The translations under genes and the position numbers were made by a program. Of a DNA stretch of 64,000 nt, positions 44,601 to 55,800 are shown one piece after another. The first letter of the stretch is position 1. The number at the start of each line of letters is the position of its first letter. Under the pieces are notes generated by a model. That model worked only from the letters and a program-made list of their open reading frames with translations. It was not told the DNA's origin and did not search any database. The stretch is from the NCBI RefSeq assembly GCF_963855985.1, contig NC_087096.1:10974001-11038000 (forward strand), read 5' to 3'. This DNA comes from Ostrinia nubilalis (lineage: Eukaryota; Arthropoda; Insecta; Lepidoptera; Crambidae).

Positions 44601-47600
44601 TCCTTAAATTTTTACTGGTAGAAGACTTAGCTATAACCACAGGGGAATACAATGAGTCACATAGTTTTGGTTGGGGTCAGTAAAAGCAATTGACATAATT
44701 ATACTAAAATTTTATCATAGCTATTTTTTCAAAGCCATACAAAAATATCTCCCCTCATAATTTGATGTGTTTGTAGGTTTAAATATTACCTGATTTTCAC
44801 CTTTACTTCATTATTGAAAGGTTTAATAAAACTTTCTAAATATCTGTGTAGGTTTATCCGGCAACGAGCAACGCCTCTACGAGTTCATAGTCCGTTCGTT
44901 CCTCGCGTGCTGCTCCAAGGACGCCCAAGGCCAGGAGACCACGGTTACTATAGACGTGGCCAGCGAGCGCTTCGCGGCCAGCGGACTCATGATCACGGCC
45001 AGGAACTATCTGGAAGTCTACCCGTACGATAAGTGGTCGTCTAAGGAAATACACGTGTATCAGGTGAGTAAAACTAATATAAGCGCTAGAATGTGCATCT
45101 GTCATAGAATACATAAGATGTCCAAGGCCAAGAGTCCACGGTGGTCATAGACGTGGCGGGCGAGCGGTTCGCGGCCAGCGGGCTCATGATCACGGCCAGG
45201 AATCTGAGAAACCAGCTATCAAAGAAACCACCAAAAGAGTACATGCCAGGGAGTAGGTAACTTTCTGTAAATCTCGACTACTTATTGTTTCTAAATCATC
45301 ACCACCATTTAACTGTCGACATCGGATTTTTGAAAAGCACTAAAGTGTGTGGAGCAATATCTTTGCACTTTTCTTCTCATAACATCTAGATTTGTTTTCC
45401 GCTTGATCTGCTTTGTGCATGTTACGCCGTCGATGTCGATGAATTATTATGTCAGACATCTAGGGCGACACTAATTTTTTGCTGGTGTCATGTATAATTC
45501 ATCAGTCGCCTCAGTCTTTAGAGAGAAGTAATTAGATTTTCTTTTAGGCAGGCGAAACATTCAACCCTACCAGTATAGACTTGGTAGATGGAAGCACAAG
45601 TCCGCCGAATCTCTTGACTGAAGCTGATCTTATCGCGCTAATGGAAAAACATGGAATTGGTATGTAAATCACTATTTTATAGTTTGTGTTTATGATTTCG
45701 GAATGCGAGGTGCTTTAGTGTCACGTTATTTGCGAAAGACCACGCCCAGGTTATGACTAGCGTTTCTGGCATAATTCGCCAACTTATTATTGCCTTACAT
45801 TATTCTCGCCTTACAATTTTCACTGTATCATCTTCCAGGAACCGACGCAACCCACGCAGAACACATTGAAACAATAAAGAACCGGTCTTACGTAGCACTG
45901 GCGGACGCCATACATTTCGTTCCCGGCCTGTTGGGCATGGGTCTAGTAGAAGGCTACGACGCGATGGGGCTCACGATCTCCAAGCCACACCTGCGGGCGC
46001 AGTTGGAGGCCGATTTGAAGGCTATCAGCGAAGGGAGGAAGAATCCGCAGATAGTGCTAGCTGAACAGGTAACTAAAATTTTCTTAATGTAACTTTTTTG
46101 TTGTGCATTTTTTGCGATTTTAAGTTGCTCACACTTGCATAACTTTCGATCAACTTACGTTTATCTGTGGAAACTGATTAGGCTACTGTACTGTTTTTAT
46201 TTTTTAAGTTCACATGTTCACATCTCAGATCATAGAAAGAGAATAGATATGAAGTCGCGCGTAACTACAACGAGAACCAGTGTCCCCACATTTCCCCCAC
46301 CACAGCTCCCACACACACATTCAACTGTGTAAAAACAAAGCGACTGAGAGTCTACGACAACATGTGCAACCGGCTTAAAAGTGCTGTGATTGGCCAGAAG
46401 GCATGCCTTATGGCCAATCAATGGCCGCGTGACGTGACGCACACTTTGAAAACGCTAGTGAGAGAACAAAGATAAAATGGAGTCGACAAGATATCGATAC
46501 TTTAAATCGCTAGGGGCAAGCCTCGAAACTGATTTCACAAAATGCTTATGTATGAAAACCTCAGATCATAGAAAGAGAATAGATATGAAGTCGCGCGTAA
46601 CTACAACGAGAACCAGTGTCCCCACATTTCCCCCACCACAGCTCCCACACACACATTCAACTGTGTAAAAACAAAGCGACTGAGAGTCTACGACAACATG
46701 TGCAACCGGCTTAAAAGTGCTGTGATTGGCCAGAAGGCGTGCCTTATGGCCAATCAATGGCCGCGTGACGTGACGCACACTTTGAAAAAAGCAATTAGAG
46801 AGAAGAAAGATAAAATGGAGTCGATAAGATATCGATACTTTAAATCCTGGGGGCAAGGCTCGAAATTGGTTTAAAAATGCTTGTGTATGAAAACCTTTTT
46901 ATTATTATACGTTATTATTTTGTTCTTTAACGATTTTTGCATAAAGGAGTCAGTTCCATTTTGTATGGACGAAAAACTCAGAATCGATTATTGGGACTAA
47001 ATGAAGTTACCTTATATTAATTTACCCCAACCAAAGCTCAATGTCGTTATCGATGGAGTATAGAAGTTATAGACTGACAAAGTTTGTATGAAAAGTCATG
47101 GGTTAAGTAGGTACTTGCGATTTTTACCAGTATTTACAATATTGGTAATATATTATTATTTACTTTAATAATAATAACAGGATCACTGTAATTATTATTA
47201 ACTACTATCGCGCATTAACTTTTTAATTATGGCGAAATTCCTACCGCCTATGTTTATCAAAAATAATGCCTATATTAGGCTTTCAACTAGCTCTTATAGT
47301 AATTACATAGTTGACAGTTACTAATCCCTTCTACTATTGTTATTGTTTTTGTAAAAACTTAAAAATCGCAAGCAACTCATGATTTTTTCATTCAAAATTA
47401 GAAAATAGAAAATAATAATTTACTTCTATTTATCGATAATAGGAAACCGTATTAGAACACGAGCCCTGCACTATGTTACGACCGGCACATGCGGCCGTAC
47501 TGTGTATTTTCACGAGTCAGTGGATATCGGAAGAAATAAAATACATTGCGCAGTAGTTACGCATGACATAAAGTGGTTGCTAACTAAATCGTCAATGTAC

Positions 47601-50600
47601 AACGTGTTTGAATTTTTATCACCACTAATTTCGATATCGCAGTAAATGTCACGGCACTGAATTCGTTCGTAAAAATGTTTAGTTTTTTTTATTTATAAGC
47701 AAAATACCAATGGATTTGCAATACTTACATGTGGTAAATGACTTCATTGTTCCTGTAGTTCTTCGTTTCACTTATGTTATTGCACGTTACGACGCATTAT
47801 CCAACAATATATCGGAGAACATTTCCTCAGTACGACTGAATCGCGACTAACCTGGCGTCGCGGGCGATGTTCGTTTCTGGGCATATCTCGGAGACACGCG
47901 CCACGCCCCCGTTTCACATCTATTCCCTTCTATGATCTGAGATGAAAACCTTTTTATTATTATACGTTATTATTAACTACTATCACGCATTTACTTTTTA
48001 ATTATGGCGATCTGCGTACCGCATAAATTTAACAAAATTAATGCCTATATTAGGCTTTCAACTAGCTCTTATAGTAATTACATAGTTGACAGTTACTAAT
48101 TACTTCTACTGTTATTTTTTTTTTGTAAAATCTTATAATCGCAAGTAACACATCATTTTTTTATTTAAAATTACAAAATAGAAAATTATAATTTACTTCT
48201 ATTTATCGATAATAGGAAACCGCATTAGAACACGAGCACGGCACTATGTTACGACCGGCACATGCGGCCGTACTGTGTATTTTCACACGACAGTGGATAT
48301 CGGAAGAAATTAAATACATTGCGCAGTAGTTGAGCATGACATAAAGTGGTTGCTAACTAAATCGTCAATGTACAAGTGTGTTAGAATTTTTATCACCACT
48401 GATTTCGATATCGCAGTAACTGTTACGGCACTGAATTCGTTCGTAAAAATGTTTAGTTTTTTTTTATTTATAAGCAAAATACCAATGGATTTGCAATCTT
48501 ACATGTAGTAAATGACTCCATTGTTCCTGTAGTTCTTCGTTTCACTCGTTTTATTGCACGTAACGACGCATTATCCAAAATATCGGAGAACATTTCCTTA
48601 GTACGACTGAATCGCGACTAACCTAGCTACGCGGCCGATGTTCGTTTCTGGGCATATCGCGGAGACACGCGCCACGCCCCCGTTTCACATCTATTCCCTT
48701 CTATGATCTGAGGTTCACATTCATGCTGCTTGTTTACATAATAAAGAAAAATTAAAAAAAAAAACTAACGACCATTCCCATTATTCCTTTGGATGTCATA
48801 AAAGGCGACTAGAGGGACTAATATGCGAACATTCGGCTTCCCTAACTCTTCTAGACAGCGTAGGGAGCGTAGACCAAAATTACGTGCGTGAAGTCCGGTC
48901 GCCGAGCAATATAATTACGCGCGGGCGATAAGATGGGTATAGTCCGGTCGCCGAGCACGTAGAATTTCGTCCAATGACCCCAAGCTACCCACCCTTATCG
49001 CTCGCGCGTAATTATATTGCTGTCGCGACTGTGCGACGGGCGGCCGCAGTGAGTGTGCGAGTGGGGTCATTGGACGAAATTCTATGTGCTCGGCGACTGG
49101 ACTTAGATCGTGCTCCTGCAGAGTAGACTAAATGAGCTAATGATACTAATGAACCGAAATTACCAGATTAAGTACCTACCTGAATTTTATTGCAAGATCA
49201 GGGTCACTGTTGTTGAATAACACTTCTATTTTTAGGTAGCAAAATACAAAGAAGTGTATTTGACCGTGACGGCGGAAGCGAATAAAATTGACAGCGCGTT
49301 GGCTGAAAGATTTAGCGAAAGGCCTAACGAATACACTCCTAGCACTGAGAACTTGCCTGTTCAGATGCCCTCAGGTAAGAAAACGTAACATTCCTTCTGA
49401 TTCATGTTCTATGATTGGGTTTATATTGACTAGATTTAATTAAAACCATGGTTTTATGGATCTTGTTACAGTTCTGAAATGTCCTAAATGCGGGACAGAC
49501 ATGGTGGTGAGACAGAAAAAGAATAACCCTGAAGAATTGTACATAGGTTGCTTGTCTTATCCACAATGTAAAAATGCAGTGTGGCTCCCTTCGATTGTAA
49601 AGACATTGCAAGTTTTATCGGACTCATGCCCCACAGTAAGTAGCACTACTTACCTATTTTATTTAAATAGCTTTATGGCTTGTAACTTTTGGAATCTTAT
49701 TTATAAAGTTATGTTCTATTTCAGTGTGGGCCAAATTACAAGAAAGTAATATTCGAATGGAGAAATAATTCGATAAGTCACTTATACCCGCCTCCTTACA
49801 CTACCTGTATCGGAGGCTGTGATACCTCTTTTCTAGAATTACTCAAAATAAATCTTTCTAGTGTCCGACGAGTGCCTGAAAGTCGTCCGCAGACAGTTAC
49901 CACCAACCCTACCAGACCAAATGCTAATAGTATTTTCGGAGGAACTAGCAACACAGTTAACGTTCTGCCTGCTAGAACAACTCAAAACCGACCTAGTAAC
50001 CCAACGAGGAGTTTTGTGCCTCCTCCTCCAGCGAATACAGTCCAAAATCCAACGAACAACACCCGAATGCCGGTCCCTAGAAGTAACAGCAACGCAAATG
50101 CAGATGACAACAATGTGATGTGTGGGTGTAATCAAACCGCAATCTTGTTGACTGTTCGAAAGCAAACTGCTAATTTCGGTAAGCAATAACTACATCTTTT
50201 CAATATCTTAGAAACGGTGTATAAAGTCACAAAATGATAAATGTCACCCTATGATTTTGAACCTTATAAAATACACACAATGTTCAAAATCAACTGGGAC
50301 TGAATTGAATTGAAAAAGCGTTATTTTTTATTACAGGGAAGAAATTTTACAAATGCGCTAAGGGCAAAGAAAATGGCGGTTGCGATTTCTTCTTATGGGC
50401 GCCCGAATCGGCTGACGGTGGTGGGCAAACGCATTTTGACACACCGCCTCAGTCGAGTAATTCGTGGGGCAATTCCACCGCCGCCCCTAGCAGTAACAAC
50501 ACTACTAGGGGCTGGGGTATAACACCTAGCTTTTCTAGGGACGACTTTCAGGGGAACGACGATAATGTTATGTGTAACTGCGGTGTGCCATGTAAAAAGT

Positions 50601-51144
50601 AAGCAACTTCATTTAAAAACTTGAAATCTTTTAACCTTTTTACCCGACTGCGACAGAAGGAAGATTATGTTTTGATTGGAAACTACATGTTTGTTTCGTT
50701 TTCAGAGTCACGGTCCACAAAGAAGGTCCGAATAAAGGCCGCCCATTTTACGGCTGCCCGAAGGAATACAACGCTCGTTGTAATTTCTTTCAATGGGCAG
50801 ATGATGGCGGTAGCACAGGTAAACACAATAACCATGTGCACATTTGTACATTTTAAAAAAATAAGCACATAAGCGGTATTTTGAGATCGCTTGCGGTACA
50901 TTTCATAAATTGATTTTGATCCTTGAACCACAGACATTAAGTTCAAAATGCATCGGGGACTTTCGATATCTTGAGATGACCTGCTTGCTAACTTCTTTAC
51001 TATCTTTTAGTTACAGAATGGGGTAGCGCGAACACTAGCAGAGGCCGAGGTCGCGGTCAGAGCGCCTCCCGCGGCCGCCGCTGCGGACTGTGCCGTCAGG
51101 AAGGTCACGTCAGAAGTCGCTGTCCCAACCTTAACACGGATTAA
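38644..51144 (+). CDS. Top3alpha: DNA topoisomerase III alpha
   Basis: A type IA topoisomerase that works with a BLM-type helicase to dissolve recombination intermediates, and often also in mitochondria. Fifteen exons: 38644-38874, 38957-39166, 39239-39491, 39772-39942, 40218-40393, 44283-44565, 44852-45063, 45548-45659, 45839-46068, 49236-49374, 49472-49635, 49725-50178, 50337-50598, 50706-50818, 51011-51144. All join in phase to 1047 residues. Seen: Toprim NVAEKNDAAK and TDCDREGENIG, catalytic Tyr379 in SYPRTET, MEKHGIGTDATHAEHI, a zinc finger CPKCGTDM, two GRF zinc fingers (CDFFLWA, CNFFQWA) and a terminal CCHC knuckle (CGLCRQEGH). Three in-frame ATGs (38644, 38689, 38794) precede the Toprim start, the second opening a basic leader. 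Introns 5 and 9 are largely mobile elements. Confidence 0.95.
40498..40644. mobile_element. Palindromic MITE (GCCTAGGCGCAGACCA family) in TOP3A intron 5
   Basis: Inverted ends GCCTAGGCGCAGACCATCGA and TCGGTGGTCTGCGCCTAG. It is the same family as 21763-21932. Confidence 0.78.
41013..41755 (+). repeat. Lepidopteran interspersed repeat (CCAGCCAAGTGCGAGTCGGA type), split by a SINE
   Basis: It begins CCAGCCAAGTGCGAGTCGGA and includes GTCATAGTAATAGGGTCCCG and AACAGAACCCTAAAAA at the end, an order I know from many lepidopteran genomes. A SINE interrupts it at 41361-41688. Confidence 0.7.
41361..41688 (-). repeat. tRNA-derived SINE, complete copy
   Basis: Read on the minus strand: GCCTCTGTGGTCTAGTGGTT (A-box region), GGTCCCGGGTTCGATTCCCA (B box), a unique body, and an A-rich 3' end (GATAAAAAAAAAG). 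This is a well-preserved copy of the family at 20842-21150. Confidence 0.88.
42577..42800 (-). pseudogene. LINE fragment, cysteine-rich C-terminus
   Basis: On the minus strand a frame reads LECKCGFVPQSTKHLMSCPAC then CKQEDLIKATDNA. This resembles the C-terminal CCHC-like region that follows reverse transcriptase in several insect LINEs. No intact element surrounds it. Confidence 0.55.
43100..43889 (+). pseudogene. 5'-truncated, frameshifted RTE-like LINE
   Basis: Three successive frames (43160-43480, 43414-43644, 43651-43878) together cover the end of reverse transcriptase (YVYLGQTIQL, KIKVYNQCVLPVMTHGSETW) and the tail (GRPPTRWTDNI), ending at GGACGTCCTATGGCTGAG plus a GATGAT run. Frameshifts break it near 43480 and a stop at about 43644. 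It lies inside the hAT-type element. Confidence 0.75.
45118..45205 (+). pseudogene. Partial copy of TOP3A exon 7 in the following intron
   Basis: This 88-bp stretch matches the exon at 44852-45063 (around 44925-45006) with about a dozen substitutions. In the same frame it keeps QGQE, VIDVA, ERFAASGLMITARN, and most changes are synonymous or conservative. The open frame continues about 20 codons into unrelated sequence. No convincing acceptor precedes it, so it is probably a duplicated fragment. Confidence 0.75.
46224..48712. mobile_element. hAT-type MITE in TOP3A intron 9, containing another copy of itself
   Basis: Ends CTCAGATCATAGAAAG and CTTCTATGATCTGAG with the 8-bp duplication GTTCACAT (46216-46223 and 48713-48720). 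It is interrupted after 336 bp by a second member of the same family (46560-47941). Without the insert it would be about 1.1 kb. No transposase frame is present. Confidence 0.9.
46560..47941. mobile_element. Inner copy of the same hAT-type MITE
   Basis: It has the same CTCAGATCATAG...CTATGATCTGAG termini and a 1382-bp length, and is flanked by its own 8-bp duplication ATGAAAAC (46552-46559 and 47942-47949). Its first 336 bp closely match 46224-46559 and its last part matches 47950-48712, with about 270 bp extra in the middle. Confidence 0.9.
48891..49104. mobile_element. Palindromic MITE (AAGTCCGGTCGCCGAGCA family)
   Basis: Ends AAGTCCGGTCGCCGAGCA and TGCTCGGCGACTGGACTT are mirrored. An inner pair (CAATATAATTACGCGCG.../CGCGCGTAATTATATTG) and a second GTCCGGTCGCCGAGCAC near 48940 show a compound palindrome. 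Confidence 0.75.
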
Positions 51145-51427
51145 CTGCTAGTTATTAGGACAATGCTTCACCAACTAGGGTTAGGACACCCTGGGCTGTA
51201 GAGTCAGAACAAAAAGAATTTTAGAAGAGTCTCAGTGCCAAAAGGATGTGGAAAGTTGCTGTAAGATATAATATAACTACCTAAGAATGAAATGTGTAAG
51301 ATATAGGAGAACACTAGTTCGCATTTTCTACTTTCTTGCGCTAAGTAATATTTTTTGTAATATGTGAATAATAATAATATTAAGTAATCTGCAAGACAGA
51401 TAAGTGATATTAATTTTAAGTTGTTGA

Positions 51428-51465
51428 AATAAAATTGTCAAAATGTTTACAACTCTAGTTTTATT
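51428..51465. terminator. Facing poly(A) signals of Top3alpha (+) and Chibby (-)
   Basis: AATAAA on the plus strand at 51428-51433 and TTTATT (AATAAA on the minus strand) at 51460-51465 lie 26 bp apart between two convergent genes. The two 3' UTRs should therefore end in, or overlap across, the same few dozen bases. Confidence 0.6.
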
Positions 51466-51724
51466 TACAGTAACTTATTATAAAGAATGATAATGCTATA
51501 ACAACTGCTCATACCTATGTATCATTTATATCAAACTCTTGAAAAGATATAGTTAATAACGTCTCCGCAGCGAAAATAGATGGGACGAGATTACAATATG
51601 GGAAGTACAATTACGTCATTCTATATTTCTCCACTTACGAGATTGTTCTAGTAATGTGAACGCACGCACGTTTCGAAATCGATTGGCTTCATAATAATTA
51701 TGTACTTATCTAAATATCTACCTA

Positions 51725-52376
51725 CTACCACTTTTGTTTTTTAGTCTTCGTTTTTAATGAGCCTACGCTCTGTGCGCGCTGTATCTCAGCGTGTTGTTCA
51801 GCTTCTACCGTTTTGTCGGTCATCATGTCCAGAAGTATCTCAAACTTTAGCCGCAACATATTGTTCTCTTCTTCAAGTCTCTCTAGTTCCTTTTTTAACC
51901 GCAGGTTTTCTTTGTGCGCTGCGCCAGCTTTTCCTGACGCTGTGAATAATAAAAAATATGATGATGATGTAATATATCTGCGAGTTCTGACTTGGTCCTT
52001 GATACTAAAAAAATATATTTCATTTTCTTTACTAACGCAAGACGTTGGCTAAAAACCGACATGTTCCCAATTACCTACCAAAATACAGCTTAGTTAGGTT
52101 CAAATAATTATAATTATGGGTACGTCATCATCATCTCAGCCATAGGACGTCCACTGCTGAACATAGGCCTCCCCCAATGGGTACGTATTTACCTGGAATC
52201 CATTGACCATCTTCAAACGATACCTCGAAATCTCCCAATTTTAGGGATAACTGCCCCAAATCGAGCGACAACTCCTTCGATGCGTAATCGCTCCCAAACT
52301 CGTTTTTTAACACAGAAGTGTCTTGTTTTCGAACTGGTATACTTTTAGCTGAGAATTTGTTGCTAAACAGAGGCAT
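51725..52376 (-). CDS. cby: Chibby, beta-catenin antagonist and ciliary base protein
   Basis: A small coiled-coil protein that antagonises Wingless/Wnt signalling by binding beta-catenin and supports basal bodies and cilia. Exons 52376-52193 and 51939-51725 (minus) join in phase to 132 residues, near the usual 126. The N-terminal MPLFSNKFSAK and FEDGQWIP are Chibby signatures. The second exon gives the leucine-zipper region (KKELERLEEENNMLRLKFEILLDMM) and a basic tail (KTKTKKQKW), as in the family. I chose the ATG at 52376 because family members begin there. An in-frame ATG at 52445 would add 23 hydrophobic residues. A 51-bp LINE tail is inserted 16 bp inside the intron's 5' end. Confidence 0.9.
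52126..52176 (-). mobile_element. 51-bp LINE 3'-end insertion in the Chibby intron
   Basis: The sequence TTGGGGGAGGCCTATGTTCA through the GATGATGATGA end (minus strand) is the 3' terminus of the RTE-like LINE. It is flanked by the 10-bp duplication ATGGGTACGT (52116-52125 and 52177-52186). The right duplication starts six bases into the intron after the donor at 52192. Confidence 0.85.
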
Positions 52377-52853
52377 TTTTACTGTGCGTAAACCGTAAAC
52401 AAATAAAAATGTAAATAAGTCGACGTCAAAACAAACGGTTGCCATAGCAACCGTCTATGTCTATACAAACGTTTGTAGTTTTTTTTTTACTTGCACCACA
52501 GAATAAGTAAGCAGTCAAGGTTGCACCATTGCACGCTAGTTACTTTTAAAGAAATAAATTTTAATGTAGCCCATTCAGGAGGTGGCTTGATGACGGAGAA
52601 AAACATTTTTCTAACAAATATTAAATCCTTTCGGAGATAAAAACGACAGGACACGTTTCAAAAATATTTTTAATACTGTTATTCGAGATGGTACACTAAA
52701 AATATTATGTAAATATTATTGCTCAATAAAAATTAAAAAACACGTATAAATTAACAAAAGATAGAAAATAGTTGTAAAAAACAATAAATAATGGAATACT
52801 TCTTAAATGTAATTATTGCTTGGCAAGAGGTACTGTACTGCAGTAAACTGCTA

Positions 52854-55800
52854 TTAAGTTTTCAGTCTGAATATCATCACAGCTGGAATGATTAAAATTA
52901 TTGATCCTATTGTGTAAGTGGTAGCGGCGCCCGAACACCAGTACACTGAAACAAAAAAAATAAAAAATTAAATTATGAAAAATTTACATTTCGAGAAATT
53001 AATTTTAAACCCACGATGAAATGAAACACGTTGTTTTGGAAAAGTACACAGTGTATCCATTTAAGCTGGCTGATGCAACGGTGGATGATTTTTTTAAAGA
53101 ACACTTGTAATTAACATAACTTATATATCTACCCATCTGTGTCACTCAGTAATCCGTGAACAATGTAGTTATCTATCGTGATATAATTTTCACTATCAGA
53201 TCAGCAGTCCCAGAGATAACCCTCTATAAACTAAACCTCTTTTGCTATACATAACTGTGTTTCATATTTTGAACCTTACAAACTTGCATTAAGGTCGAAA
53301 AACAATATTTGAACTTGCTGTGCATGTTATAGGTCATGCAACAAGAGTTGAGGCGATTAACACCAGCAAAGATTTGTATCTGTATAGGTACGTTTTGTCG
53401 CGCTGGACGCCTTGCGTATTCATTCTGATTGATTCTGTATTCAAACATTATTCAGTGTATTTTTTTTTTGCCTCAACTTTCTTTGCGCGACCTATAAAAG
53501 TGCTAGGATTATTATTAGTACCTGCGGCCGCAATAAGGGGTCCGGCGGCGCGGGCGAGCGCTCCCAGTGATCGCAGGCTGCCCAGCACCGCGCCGCGCGC
53601 TTCTGCCGGCGCCTGCCCCGCCGCCATTGATGTCATACACGATACCGCGAATGCCGTGGCTAAAAAAAACAATAAATCATCTATATCTGGCCATTTTGGT
53701 CTTCACTGCAGGAGAACGACCCTCTCTAAATTTCCAGAGGCAAATGAAGGAATGAGGGCTATAGTTTTAGCGCTAAGTAAGGTCACTGTCATCTGCCAGC
53801 GGCACCAACTGGTGAGCGCTGAAGCGGTAGAAAGACTATCGCATTTGCACTCACCAGGGAGTAGGGTCGTGTCAATCGCCAGTGGTGCCAACTATCAAGT
53901 ATAAAAACTACCTACTAGCCTACACTTACCACGCGCTGGCCAGACGGGCTGGGAAGGCATGTGGCCCGTTACTAATCAAATCTAGATACCATCTCCATAT
54001 ATCAATGTTTTATCTTTATATCTCAGACAAAAAATCCAATTTCACATATAAAGTAACTCCATGCAAAATTGCACGTCGAAACGCTAATCTTATCGAAATT
54101 GGATGCGACTATAAATGAGTCATTATTGTTTAATAAATATTCATCAAAATTGAACATGTCACCGTTTATCTTTTTCGATAATGAGGAAACTAAATAGGTA
54201 CTTATGGAAGCCATAAGACCTTTTATCAAGTGTTTCATACGTAGGTGCGTCATATAAAGTACCGAATCAATAAACGACAAAATTGTTTTTAAGTGACGAT
54301 CGATGTGTTTATGCATTTATGTGAACGTGACTTAGCCATAAAAATTGTACTATAGAAGTAATTGTATCCTTAGATTAATCTAAGATTGTATCCTAATAAT
54401 TTTAAAAAATATTGTATAGTTAGTATATACTATAGTGTAATCACACTGAAAACTATATTTAAACTCACATGATGGTTGAATTTCAATATTTTATAGTTTT
54501 AGACTTTATGCAAGCCTCTTTTATGTCTTGCTCTAGGAAAGCGAAACTGCTCCCGCCCAAAGCGTGACGTATGGTCACGTTAATCATGTCTTTACTTACA
54601 TATCGCGAACATCACGAGACCCAACCACTCCAGCCGCCAAGCCAGTGGCGGCTTAGAGAGTGCTGCGAAGGCCACACTCAAAAAAGAGGGCAGTCTGCGC
54701 AAAAGCGGCCCGCTTTGGGCAGGACTGTTCCACCCAAATCGGGACGTATGGTCACGTAAATCATATCTATACTTACATATTGCGAACAGCACAAGCCCCA
54801 ACCACAGCCAGGTGACAGGTGCTAGTAGTGGCGGCTTAGGGAGTGCTGCGAACGCCACGCATAGGAGAGAGGGCGGGGTCAGCGATAAAGCGATCCGCTC
54901 TGGGCGGGACTGACCCACCCAAATCGGGACGTATGGTCACGTTAATCATGTCTTTACTTACATATCGCGAACATCACGAGACCCAACCACAGCCAGGTGA
55001 TAGGTGCTAATAGTGGCGGCTTAGAGAGTGCTGCGAAGGCCACACTCAAGAAAGAGGGCAGAGTCGGCGCAAAAGCGGCCCGCTTTGGGCAGGACTGTTC
55101 CACCCAAATCAGGACGTATGGTTACGTAAATCATATCTGTACTTACATATTGCGAACAGCACAAGCCCCAACCACAGCCAGGTGACAGGTGCTAGCAATG
55201 GCGGCTTAGGGAGCGCCGCGAACGCCACGCATAGGAAAGAGGGCGGGGTCAGCGCTAAAGCGGCTCGCGCTGCCTTCTCAGCGCCAGCGGCCCCCAACCT
55301 GCGGGCCGCTCCGCCTTGCAGAAATGCCATTATGACTCCTAGAAAATATCAATTTACATCAGTGAAAATTTATTGAGCCCACATTGCTTACCTACATTAC
55401 AAAGCGAAAATCAAAATAATTGCGGAAAAGAACCGAAATCGCCACGTAATGAAAACCCATAAAAAGATAAGAAGACTATAACAATATCAACAAGTAGGGG
55501 ATAAATCTAATCAGTTTAAGTACTTGTTAAGTATATTGGAGAAGTTAGGACTTACCTATAACTAAAAACATTTTCCCTTGTTGCATAGCAGTATACCCAA
55601 ATGTATGATGAGTTAGGAATGTTATGGTGAACTCGAGTCCCGAATAAAGAAACAAGTAAAAGAAGTAGATGAGCCCCAATTTGTTCAGAACTTTGTTTTG
55701 ATGTTGCGATAGGTTTTTGACTGCCGTAAACTTTAATAGATGCCATGGGGATACATAGTCCACAGTTTTAGAAAGTGTGAATGAGAGAGGTGCTCTTTTT

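Noticed and set aside
46135..46856. Repeated 63-96-codon frames at 46230-46442 and 46477-46856 as a duplicated small gene
   Set aside because: They lie in the two left parts of the self-nested hAT-type MITE and have no codon or domain support.
51757..52052. Plus-strand frames opposite Chibby exon 2
   Set aside because: They are antisense shadows of the coiled-coil coding exon, and the minus-strand product is clearly Chibby.
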